From positions 180,100 to 244,099 of the forward strand of contig MCFE01000020.1 in the NCBI GenBank assembly GCA_002104905.1: 64,000 nt of DNA, written 5' to 3'. A program made the translations under genes and the position numbers. The notes beneath the pieces are model-generated. The model saw nothing but the letters and a program-made list of their open reading frames with translations, did not search any database and was not told the DNA's origin. Of the stretch, positions 37,559 through 49,736 are shown one piece after another. Positions within the stretch are counted from its first letter, which is position 1. Each line of letters starts with the position of its first letter. Source of the DNA: Basidiobolus meristosporus CBS 931.73. Lineage: Eukaryota; Basidiobolomycota; Basidiobolomycetes; Basidiobolales; Basidiobolaceae.

Positions 37559-38491
37559 TTAGGATCTCTTTTGCTTGGCTGCCTCAAATCGAGTGGGCCC
37601 CTCGATGCTTGCTAACCAGCAGACGCCGACTAGCAGGATGAGAATCATGATAAATGAGGTCAGCAAGCCCGTGAGGAGACCGATGGACCAGAACTTGCTA
37701 GTCCATTTCCCGGCGCTGGTATCGTTTTTGCCTGGATTGGTGGTTGGCCCAGGAATGGAGACCGAGCTGGTTGGGGTGGTGTCACCAGACTGGGTGGGAG
37801 TGACGTCCAGTTGACGCTTTTGTAGGTGGGCTTTGTGATCCAAGACCACTACGTAGTCCTCGGTAACACTTTGGATGTGCTCGAGGGCCAATTCCACGGA
37901 GCCTGTGTCAGAAAATCCAGATAGCTTAGTACACCCCACCCTCACAACCATGCAGCAAAGAGATTACCTTTAGCTCCAGAAACAACGTATGGAGCTCCTG
38001 GTTTCAAGTCCTCGACTTCGATAAAGAAGGTAAGTAATCAGGCATAGCACCGGTTTTGATCAAGGTCCTAGTTACCTTGGGCGAGATCCAAAGGCTCCGC
38101 GTCGCAGCTACTCTTGAGGTACTCGACATTTTCGGTGTAGACTGGGCCGTTACCGATCATGCGCTACAAAATCAGGGTTCGAGGTGAGCAAGCTGTCGAC
38201 ATAGGCCAGATCGCTACCTAGGCCAACATCGTGGGCCAAGAAGTACTCACCTTGTGCAACGAGAAGCTCGGGGAATCCATGTATTCTGCGGTCTATGGGA
38301 AATTTGCCAGCAAATATCGCTTAGCAATGCGTGGGAGAAGCTGTCAATGGGCTTAGCTAAGCAAGTACCTGTTGATTGTTTAAAACCACTGCGACCTTGG
38401 CAGGGCAGCCTACCGGGGCCTCGGCGTAGGCGGTGGCAACGAAGGAGGTGGCCAGAAGCGCGAGTATCTTAAAAACGCGGGGGGAGTACAT
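37559..38491 (-). CDS. VOA1/Ac45-like single-pass membrane protein (V-ATPase assembly factor type)
   Basis: About 215 residues from five exons. A signal peptide (MYSPRVFKILALLATSFV, then TAYA-E) leads to a short lumenal domain with two Cys, a Ser/Thr/Pro-rich stalk and one membrane helix near the C terminus. Around the helix the order W-x-x-GLL, then a run of hydrophobic residues, VGVCWLASI and PTRFE matches the tail of fungal Voa1/Big1 and animal Ac45. In yeast Voa1 helps assemble the V0 sector in the ER. Similarity is confined to the tail, so the assignment is moderate. The last coding exon is 37559 to about 37905. It converges with CBP80, with about 155 bp between stop codons, and lies just downstream of the V-ATPase subunit C gene on the same strand. 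Confidence 0.55.
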
Positions 38492-39242
38492 ACTGCTTGA
38501 CTTCGAATCGAAAAACAACTAGGGAGAGGACGAGCGGGGCCAAAGAGTCAGCTGGTAGGGAAGTTTATGAAAATCCACGGATCACACAACCGATCTACAT
38601 ATGTTCTCGCTTAGCCGGATCCGCCATGTGGTGAGGACCCCTAGCTTCGGGTTACCCTTGCAACTCCTCTGCCACTTTACCAATCGTTCCCTGGTCCCGA
38701 AATGCCATTTGATCAGATCAATTAATCTATATTGTTTTAACCAAAATCACCATGGAATTGGTATAATTGTGCTGGATGGATTTATTCTGATTGAATACGT
38801 CATCGCACGGTTCCGTCGATTCATGCCTCCATTTTTATTCAACCCACCTCAAATGACCGCATCTCCATCCCAAGGCGTCCATTCGAGGCACAATGGAACC
38901 CTAGGAAGTTCTCTGTTCGATCTGTATTTGGTTAAACAAGATGATTTATTCGTTGGGTGTTTTTGACGGTAACGGACTAATCGACTAGGGCCAAATCAAT
39001 CTTGGAAAGAATTCCAGAGTTTCCTTCTGTCCAACTTCGCATTGTCGCCCAGCCTGCTGTGGGTAGGCGGTGAGGTAAGGGTTGGGTGGGGTGAGTAGAT
39101 CGAGCGCTGACTAGCTGGAAATCAGGGATTTTTATTGAGCTTAATTAGGTACCAAAATGGACAGGCGAATAATGCATGGAGCGGTGGGTATTATAGGTTA
39201 TTACGAATTGGTGTCGCACATTGTGCGCGAATGCCTGGATGC
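38492..39242. other. Intergenic region upstream of the VOA1-like gene
   Basis: No gene recognised. One 121-codon open frame on the plus strand (38601-38966) has no family features and lies in the space expected for a promoter and the 3' end of the subunit C gene. Confidence 0.35.
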
Positions 39243-40946
39243 TTATTTCTCCTTGTCGAAAACTGTCCAGGGGATGTTGAAGAGGACAAATGGAGTGTAG
39301 TCCTTGTCGATAAGACCTTGATATTCATCCATATGATCGTTGTGGTCTTCCTGGCCAAATGAGCCGCCAAGGCTGGCGTACCTCTTGATCAGAAGATCGC
39401 GAATCTTCGAGTCGCCCTTGGCCTTCGGCTAAATCCAACGGTTGGTAAGCAAATGGGTGTTTGAGAAGCGTGGTCTAGTCATCAGTCCCATACCTTGATC
39501 ATAGCCGAACTGTAGTCCAGTGGCAGGCCGTATCTCAAGACAGACTCGACGAAAACCCTAAGGACCTTGATGTGAATCCAGGCCGAAAACACTTCACCGA
39601 AGCTAGTCTTGCACCATTGAAGAAGAGATTTCTAGAGTCGCGCTTAGCCTACCTCTGTAGCTTGTAGCATCTGCGGGTTCACGCATATGTACTTACCCAT
39701 TGCTCTCTCTCCGACGCCTCGGTCTCCTCGTATTCTCTCTTGTCCTCCTCCAACTGCTCTTCATTGTACTCGAATTCTCTGACGATGAATCTGATTCATA
39801 ACGATTAGCATCTAAATCCGGTGGAACAGCATATCTTTGGCCATGGCTCACTCACTTTTCCTCTCTACATTTAAGACTGAAGTCGTTGACCACACGCTTG
39901 AAAACGCTGACAGAGAACAGACCGTAATCGTTGTCTTCGGCGATTTTGCTGGAATTTGGAGTGATCAATAGAAGGCAATTATTCAAAATGGCCAACCATG
40001 CTGCTTACGAGGAAGATCTAGGCACCACCATCTCGGTAAGAGTTTCGTACTTGGCCTCCCACTCCTTGTACAAGTTCCTACAGTGCCAAGAATGCTAAGG
40101 TGAGTCCTAACGGGATCAATGTATCTAAGCGAAAAGCTTGTACAGACTTTGGGACAGCAACAAAGAGGGTTTGAAGATACTCAGAGTCGAGGACACAGTT
40201 TTCCTTCTTGACGATATCAGCAAGACCACGGACAGCCAGGTTACCGCTAAATCTGGGCTTTAGCACTAGTAAGAAATATCTTGGCCAAACAAAACCCTTA
40301 CGTTTGCTTTCTCTCAATATTGGTTAAAGAGCTCTTCACGCTGTTGTATTGGCTCATCTTTGCCTTCATTGAGGAATCCAGAGAGCTCCCCTCCTGTATA
40401 GCGAGTTATGATTGGGCCGTTCTTGCTTTACATACTAAAGACACTTGCCTGATTAATAAGCTCCGCGATTTCCTTCAAGGCCTTGTCGGAGCGATATTTC
40501 ATGGAATTCCACTGGAAAGATTTGAGGAAGTGATCGACAGGCTCTATAAGCAACTGTTAGGGAATTTGCAACAATATGACCGCCGTAAGTCCAGTCATGA
40601 AAACAACTTACTCTCGTTGACGGTCAGGGCCTCCTCGAGCTGGGCCAAGTCCCCACGCAAGAGGGCTTTAAGGTTGTCGACCATTTTGACGACAGTGGAT
40701 TCGAAAGCCTGGTCATACTTGACCAAGTCATCAGACAAGATAACCAAAGTATCTAAGGTACCAATCTTTGCAAGTTGATTAACACACGAGCCCAGCATGA
40801 GGCAGAGCCCAAGCTTAGCTTACCTTAAATTCAGGAAGCTCAAGCGCGCTGGCCTCGGCGACCTCATTGATAGAGGTGCGCAGGCTTTGGAAGGAAGAGT
40901 CCTTACTGCCGTTGGCAGGAACTGATACGAGCCAGTATTGGGGCAT
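39243..40946 (-). CDS. VMA5: V-type proton ATPase subunit C (Vma5)
   Basis: Stalk subunit that bridges the V1 and V0 sectors of the vacuolar proton pump and controls their reversible dissociation. About 385 residues from roughly ten exons. The start [13 protein letters not shown] matches the family opening MxxFWLISAP. Diagnostic blocks follow in order: [70 protein letters not shown] and the very conserved [20 protein letters not shown]; the end is [12 protein letters not shown]. Exon 1 is 40946-40824; the second starts at 40765. One intron (40448-40364) has a GC donor, GCAAGT, after LINQ. The border around VPKS is uncertain. Neighbouring VOA1-like gene on the same strand suggests a loose V-ATPase pair. 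Confidence 0.93.
40364..40448 (-). other. GC-AG intron in VMA5
   Basis: Exon sequence ending CAG is followed by GCAAGTGTC, the standard form of the minor GC donor, and the next exon (from 40363) continues the protein in frame with AKMSQYNS, aligning with the family. All other donors in the gene that I could place are GT. Confidence 0.6.
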
Positions 40947-41666
40947 ATTGATAATGAGTATGAATGAGAAAACGCACCGAAGAGCAAGATCAATTGAATG
41001 CTTATGAATGTCACCTAAGGCCAATGATGACCCAAAAATTCGAGCTCCTAGGGAACCGAATGATTGGCTGGCTAATTAACAGGGTTAAACGCACAAGAAT
41101 GAACAAATGATTCCCAGAAAATCAAGTGGCATTTGAACAAAAGAACCACAGAGAATCCCAACTAATCATCTTTCCATCAATTCCAGATTTGGCCCGACAG
41201 CCAAAACCATCAACGCTATGGACATACTTGGCAACCTAGCATCGGCCTCTCTGTGGTCCCACGACCTGGACAAATGTGGACTCATGGAAACCTTAATTGA
41301 CTGATCGTGATCCTTCGAAAGAATTCATTGGATTAAAAAAGCTATATGCAATGGCGAACTGCAGCGGATGGGAGTATCCGAGGGCAGGTAGCGCGGCCAT
41401 GCGACAGATTCGCTCGGAGTGGGCTGCAGCCTCTGCTTTGATTGCATCCACTGCTCTGCTGCACAGGGCCGTCCGCCGGGGTGCACATGGACCCACGCAT
41501 GCACGTCAAACCACGCAAGTCGTAGCTACGAATTGACAATTAGTCCCTGCAAACGGGGCTTTAGGCTTTTAATGATATTCATTTAGATTGTGAGATACAG
41601 CGTGAAAGGGGGGGAATAACAGGCGCCTAGATCACGAGTAGCCGATCACCAGGCGGGCAAAGCTGA
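40947..41666. other. Intergenic region between eIF3L and VMA5
   Basis: Promoter of VMA5 and 3' end of the eIF3L gene. Open frames at 41293-41539 on both strands overlap each other and lack family features. No other gene seen. Confidence 0.35.
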
Positions 41667-43516
41667 TTAGGCACGAAGCTCCATATTTGAGATGATGTCC
41701 TCGAACTTGTGGATGTTGCGGATGAACCAATCGCCGTAGCGGCGACCCACCTTGCTCTCGGCAATATGGATCATGTCCTTGTTGACCGAGAAGTCCAGAT
41801 CGGTGCTGGTGACCGTTTCGCAGTCGAGCAAGGTGCCCTCGACCCATTTTCTTTGGCGGCTCTTTTGCTTGAAGATCATCAGCTGTGTGCGAAGCTCATC
41901 GGGGTCCACCTCGAGGAACGCAGCGAGCTTCTCGATGCTCATGGTGGTGTACAGCTTGAGGTAGGATCTCAAGGTTGGGATCAGGATCTGCTTGCGAACC
42001 TCCGACATGAAGATCTTGGCCTGGTGACTGCTGGGCTCCGGTGGATTGACATCGGCGTCATCAAAGCTGGGCCCGATGGGAGAGATGAACTTGGGGCAGG
42101 CGTACAGGAACAGGTCCTCGATGGTTTGGATGGGGTCTTCCCCGCGCTGGATCTTGGACAGCTGCTCACCGTACTTCTCGCGCATGTGTGTGTGGATGCT
42201 CTCGTCCAGACGGGTGGGGGAGAGGGCGACGCAAATGGCGAGCAAGGCATACATCTGATCGCCCTTTTTGTTGATCTGGTCGAATTGGTAGGATTTGGAG
42301 TGCACCTGGCGAATACGGGTGATAAACACCAAGATGTGGGAGAAGATCTTAATGGCATCGGCGTATCTTCTCATCATCATGTACGCGAAACCAACGTAGT
42401 AGTAGGTGGTGACGTGACAGGCGGTCACACGAGCAAACAGCGCCTTCTTGCTGAGCTCGATGTTCTCCATCATCTTCAAAGCCATGGTGTAGTCCCCGAG
42501 GAGACAGTGGACACGAAGCAGTCCAACGATGCTGAAGTACCCGAGCATCTTGTACAGCGTACGGGAGCCGTATTCCCCAGCGGCCTCAACCATATCCCCG
42601 CCGTTCTTGCTGACCAGCAATTGCTCAGTGATGCGGGACTTCTGGATCAAGGAGTACAAGACATTGAGGACACTATAGCAGCTCCACACTTGGGGGTTCT
42701 CCTTCAACAAGTAGATCTCCTCCTCGCTCTTGTTCTTGATGCGGTTTCTGAAGTTGCAGAAGGATTGGAATTGGTAGATGAACTCGTCGATGATGTCCCA
42801 GAGCCACTGGTTTGGCAACTCAAGGCTGACAGGGCCGTCGGAGTCTAGGGTATCTGTGTCAATGGGATGGTGGCAATATCAATAACCAGAAAGACTTACT
42901 CAAGATGTAGTTGAACAAGGCGCAGTAGTTCTCGTATGAGCGGAATCGGTGCTCAACGGTGGGCTGGAGTCTTTGGTAGATGTGACGGTAATAGAGCTCA
43001 CGATACAGGGTCAGGAAGATTTGATCTGGATGAGAATGATTAAGTCTTCGGGATGGCTGCATGTTACAAGCTCGAATGTAGATTAACCTTCGTTGACTAA
43101 GGGAGCAATGTACTCAGCCTCTGGCCAAGGCTCCTTGGCGTAGAATCTCTCGGTCAGTTTGTTGAAAGTGTTCTCGTAGATGGAATGAAGCTCATAAACG
43201 GCATTGTCACGGACGCTGCGATGGAAATAAGCAATGAAGTTCTTGACGACATCAGGGATTTGAGTGTCGACATATTGCTGAGCAAGCTGCTGTTGAATCA
43301 ACAATTGTTCTAAAATGAGAAGTGTGATTAAGCATGGGTGAAGAATGCGCCACCTAATCTTACTCAAATCAGCTGGAAATTAACATGTCTCTGTGATTCG
43401 CTGTTACCTTCTTCCAAAAGATCGTCATCCGCGGCCAAATCGCCTTGGGCATAGACCCCGGCGACCAAATCGACATCAGCGGCAACATCTTCATCTTCAT
43501 AAGGCTCGTGATACAT
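41667..43516 (-). CDS. Eukaryotic translation initiation factor 3 subunit L
   Basis: A PCI-type subunit of eIF3, the large complex that loads mRNA and initiator tRNA on the 40S ribosome. Four exons give about 550 residues (human about 564). The acidic N terminus ([17 protein letters not shown]) is followed by [32 protein letters not shown] and [14 protein letters not shown]. The block [18 protein letters not shown] is nearly invariant in the family; [17 protein letters not shown] and [17 protein letters not shown] follow. The PCI winged-helix end is [20 protein letters not shown], then [19 protein letters not shown]. The last exon (42840-41667) is long. The subunit is absent from budding yeast but kept in most filamentous fungi, consistent with the overall picture. 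Confidence 0.95.
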
Positions 43517-44000
43517 CTTTACAAAGTTTCAATAAAAGACAACTATTATGTAAGGAACTTGGAGGTCAACCGTAGCAATGAGCTGAAAGTTTGAAGGCTC
43601 CAAGGCTGATAGTAGTGGCAAACGAATTAGAACTTGCGTTTGATTTTGAAGGAAAAAAAAATTCCTGAGTGCGTTAGAGAAAAAAAATCTGAATCTTTTT
43701 TATTTCACTCATTTTCATGAAATCTCTGCTAAATTGACCAGGAATTTGTCGACCTTTTATTGTCCAATAATTTTCTCCACTTCATATTGGAGTGGCTGCA
43801 GACTAGTGGAGGCCTTAGTTAAACCAAAATCAGTCAAGTTAGACAGAAAATGAAGGTTCGTATTTATTATAACTACATGAGTTGCTCTCCATCAGAGGAA
43901 ATACCCTTTCTAGTTTACGAGTTGGTCCAAAAACCAAGTATAGCCGTAGAGCTATCTCGCTGGCCTTGTGGCTGCTTTACATTTCACGCTCGTGCATATA

Positions 44001-44581
44001 TTACAGGTTGTAGCAAGATTCCTTGACCTCACCAATTAAATCCTCAACAGTGAAGAAAACCAAGGGTTTGTAAGCGAGGGAGCGCATCCAGCCACACGTC
44101 AAGGGTAACGTCACACATTGCATACTTAGATGCCCAACGCTAGACAAAGCCTTGGGGAGAAATCCGAGTAACGTTTCCTGCTTTGGACCTACCTGATTTA
44201 GCATCAGGTTGTTTCCAATCTTTTTCATATGTTCAACTGAGGTTGGAAAGGTTAGAAAGAGTAGTACCGTGCGTAGAGATATCCATACTTACGCAACGCT
44301 ATCTCATCTTCTGTCAAGTCGTTATATGAGGCTATGTGTTTGCGAGGGATAATTACAAAGTGATGTTCAGCTGCAGGATTGGTCTCTTTGAAGGCAACCA
44401 CACGTTCGTCCTATTTAACAGAATTGGGTTAGAGCCCTGCTCTTTCTATGGGACACGAGGATTCCTCCAACAAGAAGTGTCTCCCAACCTCATAAATAAC
44501 TCCGGCAGCAGGATCGCCTTCTAAAGCAATGCTGCAGTAGGTGCAATTGGTATTTGGGGAGGCAAGCTGTGAGACGGTCAT
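44001..44581 (-). CDS. HINT3-like HIT-family protein with degenerate histidine triad
   Basis: Three exons, 44581-44489, 44410-44293 and 44236-44001, give 148 residues. A CX2C pair (TNCTYCSIA) opens the domain, followed by TNPAAEHHFVIIPRKHI, a close match to the first half of HINT3/aprataxin-like HIT domains. The second half also aligns (GFLPKALSSVGH...., then FFTVEDLIGEV), but where the catalytic motif HLHLH should stand it reads H-L-S-M-Q (residues about 106-110). The middle His, which is the nucleophile in the family, is Ser and the last His is Gln. HIT enzymes hydrolyse nucleoside phosphoramidates or related adenylates; this protein should lack that chemistry and might only bind nucleotides. 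Reading frame and splice sites are intact, so it does not look like a pseudogene. Confidence 0.8.
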
Positions 44582-46085
44582 ATCTTTGAGGAAAGAAGAG
44601 GGAAGCTTGGATTCGACAATACCGAAAATCGGCTGGGTGAGGAGATGAAAATGTGATGTAGAGGTGGGGTTTTTATGAGAAACCGAGTGGTGTTGTTAAA
44701 TGCAAGATAGTTTAGACATCACACATATACCTGATGATGTAGACCAAATTCAATTAAACCATGAATGTGGCTTGTAACACTAAGCGGGCCTAATTGGAGT
44801 CTTCATAGGCACTTACAGTTGCTATCTTGCATAAACAACATTCTGAACTCATTCTGCCTCGCAGTCACAAGTAAGGCATTCAATATCATGAGCCTCATCT
44901 AGCCTGCTCTTGAAACGTCAGGCACTGAGTCCAATAGTTAACAAAATAACAAAGCCATCGACCAAACAATCGTGATTCCTAAATATCGTATAGACACGTA
45001 CGTCGAGGTTGCATGGACCCGCCGAATCCATAATACACAATCTCATTATATTGCAGGTGCACTGCAGCTGATTCCTTGTCCATTCTCTGGAATAATTGTA
45101 AACAGATCTTCAGGTTGATCCCGAAACGCAAGTCGGTAAAAAATAGCAGCCTTGGGATGCTGAGCAAGTATCCGCTAGGTATCGTGGCCTGCTCAGGATG
45201 CGTTCCAGTTCCAGAGGCTGGTGTTCCCCAAGTTGCTACACCGTACACTGGCGAGATGGTGACTGGCGGATGTTTTTCATTGCCATTTCCAAATATGCAT
45301 GTATGCATGTGGCCATGTCCCTCCATTTATACAAACATGTCACAGTTGATGATTCGGCCCCATGGCGCCGGGAAGTACCCAGACCTGGATCTGCGCCCTC
45401 GCACTCATCACGGCAAATCTATATCTCGGTTAGCTGGCGCCATGACTAGAATATTAGATTGGCTGACGCAGATTTATGGCTACAATTAGCAGGGCATATA
45501 TGCTGGTCCAAGAGTGTTCACAAGCCTATCAAAAGGTCGTATTCATTACCTTTGGCACAAGTGACCCGACGTATTTATTGCGCGTAGTTGGAACGTAGAA
45601 TGACGTTTTTTCCAATTCCCAGGTAGGCTGTTTTGTTATAAGTTGTCCCTCCACAACAACACTCAGAAGCGATGCATTTAGCTCTTGAGCAGCTTTGGCG
45701 GAATCGTAAAACGCCAAAGTAGCGCCTGAAATAGAAGCCCAGAAAGCCGGTAGATGGAAACGTGGGCTCTCACTGTCATAGTACCCTTGGTATTTCGAGG
45801 GTCAATGGCAATAAGGATCGACCCAGATTCCATTTCCTGGTGGATTCTTGGCTTCCCAAAGAGCAACTCCACTCGAAGAATATTCAAGGGAATCCCTGCT
45901 TCTCTTGACGACTGATTTATTGAAAATCCTAATTACATGGCTCGATAAGAGCGACAGTTTAAATATAGAGATATTCCAGTTTCTCTAAAGGTAACATAAA
46001 CGAGATGGCAATATACATTGAAGGAATACAGGGCTCAGAAAGGTACCTGGCGTTCAGACAGCCGGGCCCTTTATGTTACATGGGT
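44582..46085. other. Long intergenic region with one coding-like segment
   Basis: Contains the promoter of the HIT gene. The only protein-like part is on the minus strand at 45529-45890 (separate entry). A 115-codon minus frame at 44979-45326 is Cys-poor and unrecognised; I could not link it to that part by good splice sites. Confidence 0.35.
45529..45890 (-). pseudogene. Unrecognised coding-like fragment
   Basis: In one minus-strand frame the segment reads like a folded protein, with phrases such as VALWEAKNPPGNGIWVDPY and, after one stop codon, FHLPAFWASISGATLAFYD and AAQELNASLLSVVVEGQ. The internal stop and lack of clear splice sites suggest a broken gene, or an exon set that I could not join. 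I do not recognise the family. A possible donor GTAATG lies at the 3' end near 45550. Confidence 0.3.
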
Positions 46086-49000
46086 TCACGCGTAGTTCTT
46101 CGGAACTGAAAGGCCCGCAGCGTTGGCCATTCTTTCAATATCAATGGAAACATTGGGCGTTCTATCCGAGTAAGATCTAAATTCGTTCGTCACAAATTCG
46201 ATCTCACCAACTATGTTCTTCACTAGATTTCCGAGCTCCTCCTGCTCTTCTACGATTTCAATCAAACTCCCAGCATATGCATACCAGTAGGTGTACATAA
46301 ATCCAGTGTCGGACTCCTCTGTGATGTTACTCTGCGACAGCCCTTGGAATGCATCAAGTCTTCGAATTTTGTTCAAAAGACGTAGTCTTGGCGTTCTAGC
46401 AGATGGAAGATAAGGTGGCAAAGGGGATTTTGACTTGAATGCACCCGATATTACATAGAAGTGGAGAAGTACCGACGCCACCTAGGAAAAAAATAGTCAG
46501 CGAGAATGTTGTGGTGCCACAAAAACAAAATATCAACGTACCACATCTTTGCGTCTTCTGTTCAGCGGGTAGACCAATTCCGCCTTCACCTTTTCATCCG
46601 TTTGGATGATGGAAGCGCGCATTGTGGTCGACCAATCGAGTAAATTTTGCACCCTGGATATAATGTCGGCATACGTCTGTTCTTGAAAATCGTCTCGAAG
46701 CCTAGGCTCTTTGGCGGACAGTGCTAACAAAGCAGTCGATTTTGTGATCGAAGCCTGCAGCTTGGATGCCAGCTTTTTCGCATCGTATCTGGCCTCTAGC
46801 CAAGCTGGGGACTCTCTCTCCATCATATGGATTGATATGGTTTTAGAGAAGAGAACACCCAAGTTGTAGAACGTCCTCGCTAGATGCTTGCGTAACTCGA
46901 TTCTAGCCACGTATGGCCACAGCACCATCTCCACCAACAAAGAGACCACGATTGCTATGATCAAATTCGCAGTTCTAAATACTGCCAGCAGTAGTGCCGA
47001 CGTGCCTGATACCTCCTTGTAGACCACCACCGAGTTATACGTGCCAAAAATGACGATCATGTAGGTGATAAGAGAAACCAAAGGGACTTTGGTGTGCGGT
47101 TTGGTAATGAAGTAGTACCAACACGGGATCGCTACAGCAGATAACCCTTCGTAAGTAAACAATGTCTCTAGATCAACCATGCACAGGCAACTCACCAATT
47201 ACGTAAGTAAAGACTGCAATAATATAAGGGTTTCCCTGGCTTGCAAGCCAACTAAGATACCCCCACAGACCGCCTAGAATAGTGCCAATGATACGATAGA
47301 TACCAACGCTCACCGTAGATCCGATGGTTTGATTCATGACCAAGCACACCTAAAAATGTTCCGAAAAAGGTTAGCCAAGGAGTCGGATGTTGACAACGAA
47401 TGAGAGACGTACAGTGACCAAGCCCCAATTTCCGTGAACCTTTAAGAACCAGGCGTAGCTGCTTGAGACGAAAGCCGGAATGGAAACTAGGCAAAGTGCT
47501 AGAGTGAACTTGATACTGAATTTGAACTCTGGCTTCTTGAACCACATCAAGAACAACCACAAACGGTATCTGAAATGTTGGTGGGGCTCTGAATCATGAC
47601 ACGGGTTATAGCTGCCGTTCTCGATAGGGTCGACATCTAAAATAGCAGCGTCAATTAGTGATGGGTGCTATCGAGGGAGCTTGGTAACTCTATTAGCAAA
47701 CCTTTCTCTGGGATATGAACGAAATCGTCGTATCTGGGGGAGCTTAGCAGAGTAAAAAAGCCAACCGACGGCCACCAGATACGCTTTGTAGACTTGCGCA
47801 GCTTGCAAAGCTCCTCTTGGTATCTTGCCAGCTTCAAAAGCTTCCGCGAAATTTCCCGCATGCAAAATAGGAAGGTAAAGACCATGAACAATTCGTCGCG
47901 AGGCTTCGTGTCTAGGCCCATCTCCTCAAGAGCTTGATTGCACAGCAACTCCGTATTATCGAACTCTTTGATGGCCTTCTCCAATTCCTCAATAACACTT
48001 GCCGTTTCGGAACCATCTACCAGTGGGACGTTTACATTCCCGTTGGCGCATGAGGAATTGGTATGTCCCTGCAGATCGCCCTTTTTGGGCTCTAATCTAG
48101 TCCTTACATGGTCGATCACCCGACAGCAGATTTTCGTGATCCGCGCAACAGGTTCTCTAACGGTTTTCAGCAGCGCTTTGTACATGCGATCATCGGATAT
48201 ACTGAAGTCACGGTTCTCCTGGACATGAATTATCAGTGTTCGACTTCTGTACAGTGGGTCAGACAGTGATAGGTGCGGATCGTTGGGGAGAATAGAGTAT
48301 TCTTTAACCAGCAGGAGCAGCATACTCCCAAGAGTTTGTCCTATTGTTGTTAAGGTGGAGCCAATCCATTTGTAATCCCAAGGGGCGAACCTGCCAAGGG
48401 ATACCTCGTACACCGCCTCTCTGCCCACAGCATTCAGTGCGCCTAACGAGCTACGCAACTGCAATCTAAGCTGCTCCAATTCCTGTGGCAGCTTGACATC
48501 ATCGCCGACAATCAAAAAGGTCTTCACCGTATCCTCCAAGAGGTTTCGAGTCAGCTTTAACGCATTCTGGGTTTCATTGCTGGGAAAACGGTTAGTTGGG
48601 CGGAGCACTCATTCATCCATAGCAAGCAATACTTACGCTAACTTCCCAGTGGCACTCTGCGGAAAGATCACCAGACTGGCAGTGCATGTGATGGCAATCG
48701 CCAGTAGAAGAGGTCTGTTAATTTCCCAAACAATGGAGAAGCTCAGCTCGGTTGCCCTCATATTGTTGAACAAAGCGAAGAAGAGTGTGATTTGCGCAGC
48801 AACACATGGTATGTATAGTCTAGAGTACTTGGTTCTTAAATAGCCCAAGATAAGCATGGCAAAGATAAGCCAGGAAGCAATGATTGATGATGTGCCGTAG
48901 GCTTTAGGATCTGCGCTTGTGTTATACGCAACCAAGCATGCGAGCCCGGCGTAGTTATATACGCCTGTAAGTAGTATGAACAGTACACCCAGCACCGATG

Positions 49001-49736
49001 CCTCCAACTGCGCTCCCAACGTCTTGTTCGGAGGGAAGAAAATTAACCCCGAGCATGTTAAAACATCCACAGGGCCGATCCATCTCGCGGTTGCTGGAAC
49101 GATTAATAATATGCTAACAATAAGAAATCCCCCAAGGCACCGCATGTAGGAGCGAAAACCGCTGGGAGTCATTTGGTCGATAAATGTGCTCCGAAGATAA
49201 TCAAGGATTCGTTGCCAAATGGTTCTGTTCTTGGAAGACTCTGACGATGCCTGCTGAAGTGCTTGCATCGAAAGCATCATTGGTGGTTTGCCCTCGTATT
49301 CTAGGTTCTGCTCCATCGCCGAATTGGAGCTGTCTCCTTTTCCTTTGGACTGATCAGTCATGGGAATTGGTGAGTTCCAACGATCCCCTAGGGAAAATTC
49401 CATATCTTCATGTAGATCGGTTACGGAAGATCTGGCTGATGTCAAGAGAGATTCAACATCATCGGTATCTCTGCTTTGGGCACGTAGAGGATCGGTCCAG
49501 TCAGTGACAGTTACCACTGGATTGGGAGAGCGAGAGGCAGCGTATTTGGGGGTAAGATAGCAATTCTCGCAAGGAGATTGTGTCGGACTGGGCGGCTCTT
49601 GGGTGAAATCACTGAATCTATGTACCAAATCATCTTCAGTACTCAGATCAAAAAACCCAGGTCTATCCTCTTCTAAAGAGCGGTCACTCATAACACGTGA
49701 GAGTGGCACTTGTTTCGGATCATAATCCTCCTCCAT
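46086..49736 (-). CDS. FUSC/ArAE-family integral membrane protein (Brefeldin-A-sensitivity type)
   Basis: A large polytopic protein of about 1,150 residues in about six exons. The Ser/Asp-rich cytosolic N terminus (start MEEDYDPKQV) precedes a first hydrophobic bundle: FLIVSILLIVPATARWIGPV, LGVLFILLTGVYNYAGLACL and RPLLLAIAITCTASLVIFP. A long soluble middle follows, then a second bundle beginning with the family-typical EFKFSIKFTLALCLVSIPAF and continuing GIYRIIGTILGGLWGYLSWL. The C-terminal part (DUF2421/ArAE_2-like) has ELRKHLARTFYNLGVLFS. Two membrane bundles around soluble domains is the layout of fungal fusaric-acid-resistance/aromatic acid exporter relatives. The substrate is unknown; a proton-coupled or facilitated exporter of organic anions is the usual suggestion. 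A start 40 codons further upstream (49859) is possible. It is divergent from the ABC transporter. Confidence 0.8.

Noticed and set aside
38601-38966. 121-codon plus-strand frame
   Set aside because: No recognisable domain, no neighbouring exons, and it lies in the presumed promoter of the VOA1-like gene.
41709-42848. 379-codon open frame on the plus strand
   Set aside because: Antisense of the long eIF3L exon. Codon bias of the real gene leaves the opposite strand open.
44979-45326. 115-codon minus-strand frame as a gene
   Set aside because: No family features and no splice sites that join it to the coding-like segment upstream; composition is not convincing.
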